Of a stretch of DNA of 64,000 bases, positions 32,478 through 45,100 are shown in pieces. Each line of letters opens with the position of its first letter. The first letter of the stretch is position 1. Source of the stretch: Diplolepis rosae (lineage: Eukaryota > Arthropoda > Insecta > Hymenoptera > Diplolepididae); the NCBI GenBank assembly GCA_030998225.1, contig JAPYXD010000466.1, positions 1,901,001-1,965,000 on the forward strand. The letters are read 5' to 3'. The position numbers were made by a program, and so were the translations under genes. The notes under the pieces were generated by a model. The model made no database searches. It saw only the letters and a program-made list of their open reading frames with translations, and was not told the DNA's origin.

Positions 32478-33733
32478 ATTTAAGTTTATTTCTTATAATT
32501 TAATACTAAAGCACAAACCAATTTTATAATATTAGAAAAGATGTAAATTACTCATTTTCTCAAATTCACTCAATTTCTTTTTCAGTTTAAGTGAAAGAGG
32601 AAATTCAATTTACTTAAGGCTCTATCAGCCTTAAGGAACACATTCTCATCATGGCGCTCGCGCTCGATTTTCTGTATACATTTCAGTAACTTTTTAATAA
32701 ATTACATGATTAAAATAATTTATTTTCTTCCAAATCTCTCAAAAAGAAAAAACAGTCGTAGACTTTACTTAAGGAAACGATTTTGCAGAACAACGCTTAT
32801 TTCGTATCTCACATATTTTGGTGAAAAAAATCGAATTTTTTAAATATTAAAATTCAAAACATAAAATATACCTCCTGTCCCGAAATGTCTTTATGAGAAT
32901 TTGTAGACCTCATTTAGGCAAACAATTTTCCATCCAAACGTTTTTTTTGTATCTCACATATTTTGTCTAAAAAATGGAATTTTTGAATTTTAATCGTATT
33001 TTTTGGAATTGAAACGAAAAATATTTGTTTTATCAGAAACTGTGAAAAACAAAATTTGTAGATCTTTTTGAAACGAACAACTTTGTATTCCTACGTTTTT
33101 TTCGTATTTCGAATATTATTGTTAAAAAATTGAATTTTGGATATTCAATATTTTTTTCTTTGAATTAAAAAGAAAAATATGCATCTTATGAAAAAATGTT
33201 ACAATTCAAATTTGTAGGACTTTATGTAGAAAATAATATTGTATCATAACGTTTTTTCGTATTTCGTATAATTTAACTGGAAAATGGAATTTTGATATTT
33301 ACTTTTTTCGAATTTGAATATGCTGTAACATTTCTAATTTTGATTTAATCAAAAAATGTTATCTGGATAATTTTTAGAGATTTATGAGCACTATCTAAAA
33401 CCAGTATTGAAATTTTTGATTTTTTCAAAAAATTATTTTCAAAAACACAAAAGTAGTGCTCAACCACTCAATTTTGATTGGATGTGGCTGGTTAATGAAC
33501 TTGTCCTTACTTTTTCGGCTCTGATAAAGTGTACCAAAGCTCAATTAAATCTGATAATTCTATCGAGAGTTATGCCGCACACGACCTACAGACAGACAGA
33601 CAGACAGACACTTTCGTAAAAACCCTTTTTTCTGACTCAGGGGGTCTCAAAACGTAAAGATTTGATGAAAATTTCGAAAGTCATTTTTCACATAAAACCA
33701 ATACCTTCTCATCTATGATGAGAATGTAAAAAT
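32478..33733 (-). mobile_element. ~1.09-kb non-autonomous repeat element, copy 2 (inverted)
   Basis: Reverse complement of 21979-23237. The element core with its 14-bp ends is 32640-33727; the ~160 bp to its left are also shared with copy 1. It includes the same hairpin, the GACA/GTCT tract (33590-33610) and the same ~150-bp subunits. Flanks outside differ from those of copy 1, which supports it being a mobile unit in its own right. Confidence 0.75.
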
Positions 33734-35240
33734 TCAGGTTTATAATTGAGGTCGCCAACAAGTAGATTGCTTCGAACCCAAAAACTTGGTCTCATAGTGC
33801 TTTTCACAAAAACCCATATATTTTGAGGTATCCAGAGGGTCCCACGCTATTTTACACCTTATATGTATAATAATTAAGCAAAACGCAAAACACGTGTATA
33901 ATGAAAGAAATTGTCGTACTTAAAGTGGGTCGTCCCACATGGAATAGTGTAATTGTATGGAAGTTGGCCCTGTGGTAGGAGCTGTGACAGTGGGGATGCC
34001 CTCCAGCGCAGCGCTCGTCCGACGGCATTCCTACCATCTTCAGCGACGACACGGCCTCTTTATTCTTCTTATCGGTCCTCTCTTGGGTTCTTTCATCTCT
34101 ATTCTTTTCCACGCATCCTCTCTTACGGTCCCATCTTTATTCTTTTCCACTCATCCTCTCTTACGGTCGATAAACACACCTGCGTCTCTCTCCCTCCGTG
34201 AATCCTATCGATCAGAATCCAATTTTAGCCTCAAAGACGCCTGAACACTAAGATTTCGTCATCTGACACATTACGGCTCCCTTTCTGATTGAACTGAACC
34301 CTATTGTTACCCAATACTACGGACCTTCCCCTTGTGCCACTTTATCAGAGGAGCACTTTTCTCTTAGTATTTTTAATTTTTTTGTTTGTAATTATTTTTT
34401 AAACAAAATTCTTGACTGGCTTTACAAGTTTAAAAACTTAACATTTGTAAACGCGAGAGGCTTTTGACTTCGCTAGAAAGTTAACCCGTAACTATCCAAT
34501 TGCTGGTTGAATGATCTCACGATTAGAATATAATACACACACTGAAAAAAAAAATTCGACGATACAGACATAATTGTGGTTCCTTGACCCATATTATATT
34601 GGAGATTTACCGAAAACCAAGGTTTGCTTGTATTAGTTCAGCCTGTATGTGTATTCCAAACATATGAATTACTATTGCAGCAATATTTTTGTTTAACTGT
34701 CAAATATATTTTGTTGAATTACTTAAAAACAATCAGCTATATTTATATGGCTGATAAATCCCAAGCATTTCTTTCAGTGCAGATCTATAAAGACATTGGA
34801 TTAAAAAATTCGTCGCATGTCAAACAACAAACTCAATCTGAACACTGCTTCATAATTTTAATAAAAAGTTCATTTTTATGCCTGGAAGTTACTCAGTTTG
34901 ATTGCGGAATAATGCTAATAATATATAACCCGGAAAAGGGCACTAAGACTCGGTGAAGCCGTGATTGTACATAATTATCGATTCTAGGAGATTCTTTGGT
35001 GGCATTGTGATAGACTTTCAGAAAGTTTTGCAGCCTTGCATAATATTTAAACAAGTCTCATCTATCACCTTTCTTTCTTATCAACTCTTCCACCACAATA
35101 TGCTCATTCAAGGCTACTTCCCCTCCTTCAAGAGACAGTGACAGCGTGTTGCGTATGCCCGAGCACCAGCTCAACGGCACCTGATAACATCGTAAACCAA
35201 CCTTCAGTCGGTAATCACTGCGTGCGTTTTCACTTCACAG
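33734..35240. other. Spacer with a 38-bp tandem duplication
   Basis: Two 38-bp units at 34094-34131 and 34132-34169 share 'attcttttccac' and 'catcctctcttacggtc'. A GC-richer patch around 33960-34200 has open frames on both strands but no recognisable protein. Confidence 0.45.
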
Positions 35241-35480
35241 TGACCCACAATATAAAAGCCGACTGTGACGATTGGGGAATTTCTGGAATCTGAAGCGGCG
35301 CCTTCTCTGGCCGAACAATCGGCGGGACTCGTCGACATCGATGGAAACACGGTTGCGTCGCTTGCGCTCTATGCCGCTGACTACCAATCGTTACAGGAAC
35401 GACCAGTTAGTCCCTAAGGGCCTCTACAGAGTAAGCGCTGACCGATATCAAGGAAGATCTCGTTCTTTCGCTGGGCAGCC
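35241..35480 (+). promoter_or_regulatory. GC-rich islet with a TATA-like box, possible promoter/first exon
   Basis: 'tataaaag' at about 35252 is followed by ~200 bp of balanced composition open in two frames. One reads EFLESEAAPSLAEQSAGLVD and stops at 35418. The other stays open across a splice-donor-like 'acagagtaagc' at about 35427. No family is recognised and no ATG fits well. It may be a relic of a gene or of a TE 5' end. Confidence 0.2.
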
Positions 35481-35900
35481 ATGTTTTTCGCTACTTCGTC
35501 GGAAATCCACCTTGCTGCAGATCGGTTCATATGGCTTTGATTTTTCTTCGACTAAGCAAAAGATCTGTTTTCAATCTGGCATATTCTGCTATTTTATCTT
35601 CGAAAAGAAAAGCAAATCTAACAAACAAACAAAAAACCTGGTGATTTGAATCACGCGACAAAATTCAGATTGATGCCGTGATGTAACAAGACACCATACT
35701 AACCTATGAAAAAATGAATTTCACTAGAAGAATAAAAATTTTGGCTACTGATGTGAAGATCATTTTTGTAGCTTTTTGTGATACATGTACGAAATTTGTT
35801 ACTTTTCATGCATGTAGAGCATGGAGGAGGTGATTGATTCCAGACCAGTGAGAAAAATTAATTTTTCCCCACTGTACACCGAAAGTAAGCCTTTTCGATA
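35481..35900. other. Spacer
   Basis: No feature recognised. Confidence 0.4.
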
Positions 35901-35910
35901 TTGTTTTACG

Positions 35911-36205
35911 AGCGGAAAGTTAATTTCCCCGCACTAGTGCGGTAAAATTTTAAGTTTGTTTTAATTTTCCGCTCACTTAAAATTTTCCCGCACTAGTGCG
36001 GGAAAATAAACTTTCCGCACGCAAAACGACACCAACTCGACTAACTATTGGTATACAGCGAACAAAAAAAATCAATCGTATCACTTGTGGAACGTATTTA
36101 AGCGTACTAGCGAGTTGTGTCAAAGGCCGAAGCGACATGAGGAAATTGGGCTCTTGTCGTGACTCGCTCTTGCGTTAAAATACGCCTTTCCGCACTTGAT
36201 ACGAA
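35911..36205. repeat. Palindrome-rich repeat (MITE-like)
   Basis: A perfect 24-bp palindrome centred on CACTAGTG lies at 35983-36006, with a second 14-bp copy of its core at 35929-35942. The two sit inside a larger inverted repeat (35911-35942 with 35987-36019, 'gcggaaagt'...'actttccgc'). A further imperfect ~40-bp inverted repeat pairs 36077-36119 with 36161-36203 ('cgtatcacttg'...'acttgatacg'). It could fold into two adjacent hairpins. No coding capacity; family unknown. Confidence 0.65.
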
Positions 36206-38299
36206 ATATATTATTTCAGCTAGACTATACAAAAACAAGAATATTACCGGCCAATATTCTTTTCTAGAATTTATGAGACTATTCGGTTAACACCCTTTAT
36301 TGCATTTCACTAGTCGGGTTGTGCTTTCTCCAATGAAAATAGGTAATTGTGTTTAGAATATTTTTAGTTGAATAAAATTTGGTATTAATCTTTTTCAAAA
36401 TATAATAATTAGGCATTTGCAGTTCTATGAACAGCTAATATCACTTAGGGAAGCACTGGTGGTATTGTTTCCATTGAAAATGTATGGGAAGGATTCTTAT
36501 TTTTTAATTTCTGCAATAAAGAATCATTTATTGCCAAAATTTTATGGGTGAAAATATTGGGCCAGGACTTTGCAATACCGGACCCCGGTATTGAAAGTCT
36601 GAATTATAATACTTAATTTAAAATCTTTTACTGATAATCATAAAACAAAGCATTTGGTAAAAGTTAAAATCCTGCAGATCATGGACTCTACAATTTTTTG
36701 TTACAACTAAATTTATTAAGGTTCATCAAATAATTATATTATAATTATAATATTATATTAGCTTTGAAGAATTTGAAATATTCCTGTGATCCTCTGATCC
36801 TTATATTTTGAATTTATATTAATCAGAAAGCATTGTAACTATTTTAAATCGTAATGCATGCTTCAAAATGAAAGAATCTCTTGAATTCTCTGGAAGAAAA
36901 ATATTCTCCGTAATGATCTCGAAAATATTACCCAATTTTAAATGATCGAGAATTTTTCAATTCTAGATTAGACAATCAATAACTTCACTCTCGTCTTACG
37001 TCCGGAAATGCTCTAGTGTCCTATTTTAAAATGATTTTTAGGTCAAAGTTCGCGCTCTATAACCTGGGGATCAGACCTAACTATGAGAAGAGAATATTAC
37101 GCGAAACGACATACGAATCGAGATCAGTGAGAAAATACTAACGCTCTTGTATATACCTATTATATTAAAGTGTGATTTTATAAGTATGTAGGTACTAAGA
37201 GGTCTTTAATTATTACTGAATCGCGAGTAATTAATATAAAATATAATTAAAATAACAGAATTTTAACAGAATCAAGGAAAAAATAATCGACTAAACTACA
37301 CAAATTTAAAACAAGAAAAAGCACTCAGAAACAGAAATTATACAGTTCTATTATAATTTGATATGATATTTTCATCTTTTATGTAATTTTTTATTACTTG
37401 TGCATAACTAATTTTTAATCAAGTTTGAAACAGAAATGAACAAAATTTGGTTGTTATGCGAGTGGAGTGGCAACGATTGGGGTTCGCAGTACCAAAGACT
37501 AGTTTTGAGACTGTATACTTCTTTCTATTAATTTTGCAAGTTTTGGTCCATTTTGCGCAAAAAATAAACACTTTATTGTATAGATCCAACAGACTGTCAT
37601 TTTTTCGTAAGTTTTGTATAAATATAACACTGGGCTGCCACAACATTATTTACCTGCAGACGAGTTATTTATAAGTAAAAAAAGTCTTGTCCTTTATCGA
37701 TGAACATATACAATAAGTATAACACCGACGCTTGAGGAGCTTCAAACCGTATTTGAGTAAAATGAGCAACGCGCGTATTAATTCAACTGGCAATGGTATC
37801 GTTCTCTTAAATGAGAAAAAATTCTTACCTCGAGCCTGCCATTAGTCATCCAATACATGCATACATAAACAGCATTCAAATACATTCACGCCATTCAGTG
37901 GTAGCCAATCATATTTTAACTCACAAATACACTTAGACATATAACCTTAAATATATAAACCTAATAACTATACTTATATATAGTACGATACGCTTTCGAC
38001 GAATCACACACACGCTCGCTTACAATGCTAAGACATAAAATTTGAAACCTTCTTATATCGTGACTGCAAGAGCAATTCAGAGTTATTATGAGACATGTTG
38101 TACTCATGTCTTTGTATTTTGTCTTGACCCAAATTTGAATTCGTTTAATTATTTTTGCATTGGCATTGGGTCAGTTTCTTTACGTTAAAATCTTTAATTT
38201 ATGGACATATTCTAAAAAGAGGCTAAAAAACAGAATCATACAAATCATAGGGAAGCTAAACAACAATTCATAAAATTAATAAAAACTGGGGTGCGGGGG
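36206..38299. other. AT-rich intergenic spacer
   Basis: No protein-like frame, RNA gene or repeat partner was recognised across about 2 kb. Confidence 0.5.
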
Positions 38300-38304
38300 T
38301 TGGG

Positions 38305-38490
38305 GGTTTAAGGCAAACGTTTCGTCCACAAATGGGGGCCCTCTTCAGTGCCAAAAAATGTTTTTCAAGGACTTAATAACTAAGTTGTAAACATGCAAAA
38401 TTTTTTGATGTGCATATTAAATTAGATTTTTTCTTTTTTGTGTTTTTTGGCTTTTTGTTTTCTTAAATTTATTATTTAATAAAAACATGC
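38305..38490 (-). repeat. Solo PLE terminal-repeat fragment with hammerhead-like motif
   Basis: On the minus strand, 38311-38353 reads GGCA, CTGAAGA, GGGCC...GGAC, GAAAC, GTTT, GCC, nearly the same as the PLE1 left pLTR motif. The adjoining AT-rich tail has similar composition but little direct identity to PLE1. No PLE coding sequence is nearby. Confidence 0.65.
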
Positions 38491-39169
38491 AGTTGACTTA
38501 TGTAAGGGTGGGGCAGATTCGTAGAAAGTGTTGATCGCAAAGTCCGCTTCTCCTCAAAAGTGAGCAACAGACAGTGTAATGGGGATGATTTTTTAAATAA
38601 TATTTTTTATATAAGAAATCAAACACAACTTTGAAAGACACAATTTTTGACACAACGCACTTGAGGAGCCTGCACAAAACAACACAAAACACGAACGCGG
38701 ATCTATGTTAATACACAGAGAGAAATTTTAGGTTTCACTGACCAAAGTTTTTTTGTTAAAATCGTCTTTACAAAAATTCTAAAGTTCTCATGACAATCAT
38801 GGTAGTGGCTGTCATACATTGGAAAAGTGTTTACTCCAACTGCAAGGAACGCTACTGAGACCACGATTCTGGTACTTGAAATACCATAGCGCTGCGGTTA
38901 TAGGAACCAAAGTCCATATCGTAAAGCCGCGCATAGAGTTTAGTTAAAATGACTAAGTCTACGGACAGTAAATACCCAGTCAAAATTATTTTTGAGGTTA
39001 TAGGTATGGTTCTCTTAGTTATCAAAATACGAATTCAATTTGAATAGAAAAAATAAAATTTCACTGAAAAGATCTAAGAAAAATAATCCGGTATAATGAT
39101 ATTTATGATAACTTTCGTCGATTGAGTTAAAAAATTGTCACTTTTTTACGTACGTATATCAATATAAGT
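38491..39169. other. Spacer before the satellites
   Basis: No feature recognised. Confidence 0.45.
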
Positions 39170-42100
39170 GAAATTCACGCTTTCTTGGTTATGAAATAGA
39201 GAATGCATTTACGGGTATTCCCCGCTACACGTCATTTTTACACGCGAGTCATATTGCCAAAAGATATATATCTCATATATTTTACATGTGGCTTATATGT
39301 GTATACCAATATGTGTGTGTGTATATTTATATATGTGTTATATGTGTGTGTTTAAAATATATATTATACGTGTGTGTTTAAAATATATATGTCTCACTTT
39401 CGAACCAACAATTTAATATAATATCTTAAATATAAGTGGAATTCGCGCTTTCTTGGTTATAAATTAGTGAATGCATTTACGCGTATTCCCCGCTACACGT
39501 CATTTTTACACGCAAGTTAGACTGCCAAAAGATATATATCCCATATATCTTACACGTGTATTATATGTGTATAACAATATGTGTGTGCATATTTATAAAT
39601 GTGTTATATGTGTGTGTTTAAAAAATATATATCTCACTTCGAACGAACGGCTTAATATAATATCTTCAATATAAGTGAAATTCGCGCTTTTCTGGTTATG
39701 GAATAGTAAATGCATTTACGTGTATTCCCCGCTACACGTCATTTTTACACGCGAGTCATACTGCCAAAAGATATATATCTCATATATTTTACATATGGCA
39801 TAAATGTTTATACCAATATGTGTGTGTATATTTATATATGTGTTATATGTGTGTGTTTAAAATATATATTATACGTGTGTGTTTAAAATATATATGTCTC
39901 ACTTTCGAACCAACAATTTAATATAATATCTTAAATATAAGTGGAATTCGCGCTTTCTTGGTTATAAATTAGTGAATGCATTTACGCGTATTCCCCGCTA
40001 CACGTCATTTTTACACGCGAGTCATACTGCCAAAAGATATATATCCCATATATCTTACACGTGTATTATATGTGTATACCAATATGTGTGTGTATATTTA
40101 TATATGTTTTATATGTGTCTGTTTAAAATATATATATCTCACTTAGAACCAACGGTTTAATATAATATCTTCAATATAAGTGAAATTCGCGGTTTCTTGG
40201 TTATGAAATAGTGAATGCATTTACGCGTATTCCCCGCTACACGTCATTTTTACACGCGAGTCATACTGCCAAAAGATATATATCTCATATATTTTACATG
40301 TGGCATAAATGTTTATACCAATATGTGTGTGTGTATATTTATATATGTGTTATATGTGTGTGTTTAAAATATATATTATACGTGTGTGTTTAAAATATAT
40401 ATGTCTCACTTTCGAACCAACAATTTAATATAATATCTTAAATATAAGTGGAATTCGCGCTTTCTTGGTTATAAATTAGTGAATGCATTTACGCGTATTC
40501 CCCGCTACACGTCATTTTTACACGCGAGTCATACTGCCAAAAGATATATATCTCATATATTTTACATATGGCATAAATGTTTATACCAATATGTGTGTGT
40601 ATATTTATATATGTGTTATATGTGTGTGTTTAAAATATATATTATACGTGTGTATTTAAAATATATATGTCTCACTTTCGAACCAACGGTTTAATATAAT
40701 ATCTTCAATATAAGTGGAATTCGCGCTTTCTTGGTTATAAATTAGTGAATGCATTTACGCGTATTCCCCGCTACACGTCATTTTTACACGCGAGTCATAC
40801 TGCCAAAAGATATATATCTCATATATTTTACATGTGGCTTATATGTGTATACCAATACGTGTGTGTATATTTATATATGTGTTATATGTGTGTGTTTAAA
40901 ATATATATGGCTCACTTTCGAACAAACAGTTTAACTTAATATCTTCAATATAAGTGAAAGTCGCGCTTTCTTGGTTATGAAATAGAGAATACATTTACGC
41001 GTATTCCCCGCAACACGGCATTTTTACACGCGAGTCATACTTCCAAAAGATATATATCTCATATATTTTACATATGGCATAAATGTTTATACCAATATGT
41101 GTGTGTATATTTATATATGTGTTATATGTGTGTGTTTAAAATATATATTATACGTGTGTATTTAAAATATATATGTCTCACTTTCGAACCAACGGTTTAA
41201 TATAATATCTTCAATATAAGTGAAATTAGTGCTTTCTTGGTTATGAAATAGTGAATGCATTTACGCGTATTCCCCGCTACACGTCATTTTTACATGCGAT
41301 TCATACTGCCAAAAGATATGTATCTCATATATTTTACATGTGGCTTATATGTGTATACCAATATGTGTGTGTGTATATTTATATATGTGTTATATGTGTG
41401 TGTTTAAAATATATATTATACGTGTGTGTTTAAAATATATTTGTCTCACTTTCGAACCAACAATTTAATATAATATCTTCACTATAAGTGAAATTCGCGC
41501 TTTGTTGGTTATGAAATAGTGAATGCATTTACGCGTATTCCCCGCTACACGTCATTATTACACGCGAGTTAGACGGCCGAAAGAGATATATCCCATATAT
41601 CTTACACGTGTATTATATGTGTATAACAATATGTGTGTGCATATTTATAAATGTGTTATATGTGTGTGTTTAAAAAATATATATCTCACTTCGAACGAAC
41701 GGCTTAATATAATATCTTCAATATAAGTGAAATTCGCGCTTTTCTGGTTATGGAATAGTAAATGCATTTACGTGTATTCCCCGCTACACGTCATTTTTAC
41801 ACGCGAGTCATACTGCCAAAAGATATATATCTCATATATTTTACATGTAGCTTATATGTGTATACCAATATGTGTGTGTATATTTATAAATGTGTTATAT
41901 GTGTGTGTTCAAAATATATATTATACGTGTGTGTTTAAAATATATATTTCTCACTTTCGAACCAACGGTTTAATATAATATCTTCAATATAAGTGAAATT
42001 AGCGCTTTCTTGGTTATGAAATAGTGAATGCATTTACGCGTATTCCCCGCTACACGTCATTTTTACACGCAAGTTAGACTGCCAAAAGATATATATCCCA

Positions 42101-42172
42101 TATATCTTACACGTGTCTTATATGTGTATAACAATATGTGTGTGCATATTTATATATGTGTTATATGTTTGT
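39170..42172 (+). repeat. 239/267-bp tandem satellite, 12 copies, with 8-mer higher-order pattern
   Basis: The landmark 'atgcatttacg' recurs at 39203, 39471, 39710, 39976, 40215, 40483, 40749, 40989 (variant), 41255, 41523, 41762 and 42028. Spacing alternates between ~239 and ~267 bp depending on a ~27-bp 'ttatacgtgtgtgtttaaaa' insertion near the unit end. The series of spacings repeats after 2052 bp. Each unit has a GC-containing head ('cgtattccccgctacacgtc') and a TG/TA-rich tail. The short Tyr/Cys/Val-rich open frames are repeat artefacts. Confidence 0.95.
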
Positions 42173-45100
42173 GTCCCCGATTAACTGGCTTTATGTGCTA
42201 CGGTATTCATGTTTAAAATTTTAGATATCGGGCATAGTTTGATTTTCCAAATGTTTTATTAAAGTTTTTGGAAATTTGGTGTTGAAAACCAGAAAAGTCC
42301 CCACCAGATAAAGGGATGAAAGTTTTTCCCCCATTAACTGGCTTTATGTGCTACGGTATCCACTATTAAAATTTTAGGCACTAAACTTAGTTTGAATGTC
42401 AAAAGTTTTTATTCACTTTTTTGGGCATTTGGGGATGAAAACGAAAAACATCCCCGCTAGGTGTGGGGAGGAAAATTGTTTCCTGATTAACTGGCACTAA
42501 ATCCTGCAATATTTGGTCCTGAAATTTTAGGTATCTTGCATAGTTTGATTTTCTAAATGTTTTATTTACACTTTTGGGCATTTGATGTTGAAAACCAGAA
42601 AAGTCCCCACCAGATAAAGGGATGAAAGTTTTTCCCCGATTAACTGGCTTTATGTGCTACGGTATTCACGTTTAAAATTTCAGTTGTCGGGCATAGTTTG
42701 ATTTTCCACATGTTTTATTCAAGTTTTTGGGCATTTGGTGTTGAAAACGAGAAACATCCCCGCTAGGTATGTGGATGAAAATTGTTTCCCGATTAACTGG
42801 CTTTAAGTGCTACGGTATTCACTATTAAAATTTTGGGTACCAAAGTTAGTTTGAATGTCAAAAGTTTTTATTCACTTTTTTGGGCAATTGGGGATGAAGA
42901 CGACAAACATCCCCGCTAGGTATGAGGAGGGAAATTGTTTCCTGATTAATAAGCACTTAATTCTACAATATTCGTTCCTAAAATTGTAGGTATATTGCAT
43001 AGTTTGATTTTCCAAATGTTTTATTTACACTTTCGGGCATTTGGTGTTGAAAACTATAAAAGTCCCCACCAGATAACGGGATGAAAGTTTTTCCCCGATT
43101 AACTGGCTTTATGTGCTACGGTATTCACGTTTAAAATTTTATGTATCGGGCATAGTTTGATTTTCCAAATGTTTTATTCAAGGTTTTGGGCATTTGGTGT
43201 TGAAAACGAGAAACTTCCTTGCCAGAAAAAGCGATGAAAGTTTTTCCCCGATTAACTGGCATTAAGTTCTACAGTATCCACTATTAAAATTTTAGGCAAT
43301 AAACTTAGTTTCAATGTCAAAAGTTTTTATTCACTTTTTTGGGCATTTGGGGATGGAAATGAAAAACATCCCCGCTAGGTATGGGGAGGAAAATTGTTTC
43401 CTGATTAACTGGCACTGAATACTGCAATATTTGGTCATGAAATTTGACGTATCTTGCATAGTTTGATTTTCTAAATGTTTTAATTACACTTTTGGGCATT
43501 TGGGATTGAAAACGAGAAACGTCCCCGCCAGATGAAGGGATGATAGTTTTTTCCCGAGTAACTGGCATTAAGTTCTAGAGTATCCACTATTAAAATTTTA
43601 GGCACTAAATGTAGTTTGAATGTCAAAAGTTTTTATTTACTTTTTGGGCATTTATGGATGAATACGACAATCATCCCCGCCAGGTATGGGGAGGAAAATT
43701 GCTTCCTGATTAATTAGCACTAAATTATACAATATGCGGTCCAAAAATCGTGGGTATCCTGCATAGTTTGATTATCTAAATGTTTTATTTACACTTTTAG
43801 GCATTTGGTGTTGAAAACCAGATTAGTCCCCACCAGATAAAGGGATGAAAATTTTTCCCCGATTAACTGGCTTTATGTGCTACGGTATTCACGTTTAAAA
43901 TTTTAGGCATTGTGCATAGTTTGATTTTCCAAACGTTTCATTCAAGTTTTTGGGCATTTGAGGTTGAAAACGAGAAACGTCCCAGCCAGACAAAGCGATG
44001 AAAGTTTTTCTTTGATTAACTGGAATTAAGTTCTACAGTATCCACTATTTAAATTTAAGGCAATAAACTTAGTTTGAATGTCAAAAGTTTTTAATCACTT
44101 TTTTGGGCAGTTGGGAATGAAAACGAAAAACATCCCCGCTAGGTATGGGGAGGAAAATTGTTTCCTGATTAACTGGCATTAAATCCTGCAATATTTGGTC
44201 CTGAAATTTGAGGTATCTTGCATAGCTTGATTTTCTAAATGTTTTAATTACACTTTTGGGCATTTGGTGTTGAAAACCAGAAAAGTCCCCACCAGATAAA
44301 GGGATGAAAGTTTTTCCCCGATTAACTGGCTTTATGTGCTACGGTATCCACTATTAAAATTTTAGGCACTAAACTTAGTTTGAATGTCAAAAGTTTTTAT
44401 TCACTTTTTTGGGCATTTGGGGATGAAAACGAAAAACATCAGCGCTAGGTATGGGGTGAAAAATTGTTTCCTGATTAATTGGCAATAAATCCTGCAATAT
44501 TTGGTCCTGAAATTTGAGGTATCTTGCATAGCTTGATTTTCTAAATGTTTTAATTACACTTTTGGGCATTTGGTGTTGAAAACCAGAAAAGTCCCCACCA
44601 GATAAAGGGATGAAAGATTTTCCGCGATTAACTGGCTTTATGTGCTACGGTACTCAAGTTTAAAATTTTATGTATCGGGCATAGTTTGATTTTCCAAATG
44701 TTTTATTCAAGTTTTTGGGCTTTTGGTGTTGAAAACGAGAAACATCCCTGCCAGACAAAGCGATGAAAGTTTTTCCCCGATTAACTGGCTTTAAGTGCTA
44801 CGGTATCCACTATTAAAATTTTAGGCACTAAACTTAGTTTGAAGGTCAAAAGTTTTTATTCACTTTTTTGGGCATTTGGGGATGAAAACGAAAAACATCC
44901 CCGCTAGGTATGGGGAGGAAAATTGTTTCCTGATTAACTGGCACTAAATACTGTAATATTTGGTCATGAAACTGGACGTATCTTGCATAGTTTGATTTTC
45001 AAAATGTTTTTTTTTACACTTTTGGGCACTTGGTGTTGAAAAACAGAAAAGTCCCCACCAGATAAAGGGATGAAATTTTTTACCCGAGTATCTGGCATTA

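Noticed and set aside
34624..34956. 110-codon plus-strand frame as a gene
   Set aside because: No ATG at a sensible place, AT-rich composition like the surroundings and no recognisable motif.
39471..42216. Repeated 60-83-codon plus-strand frames (MNAFTRIPRYTSF...)
   Set aside because: Products of the 239/267-bp satellite; content changes with the TG/TA-rich tail and there is no sign of coding constraint.
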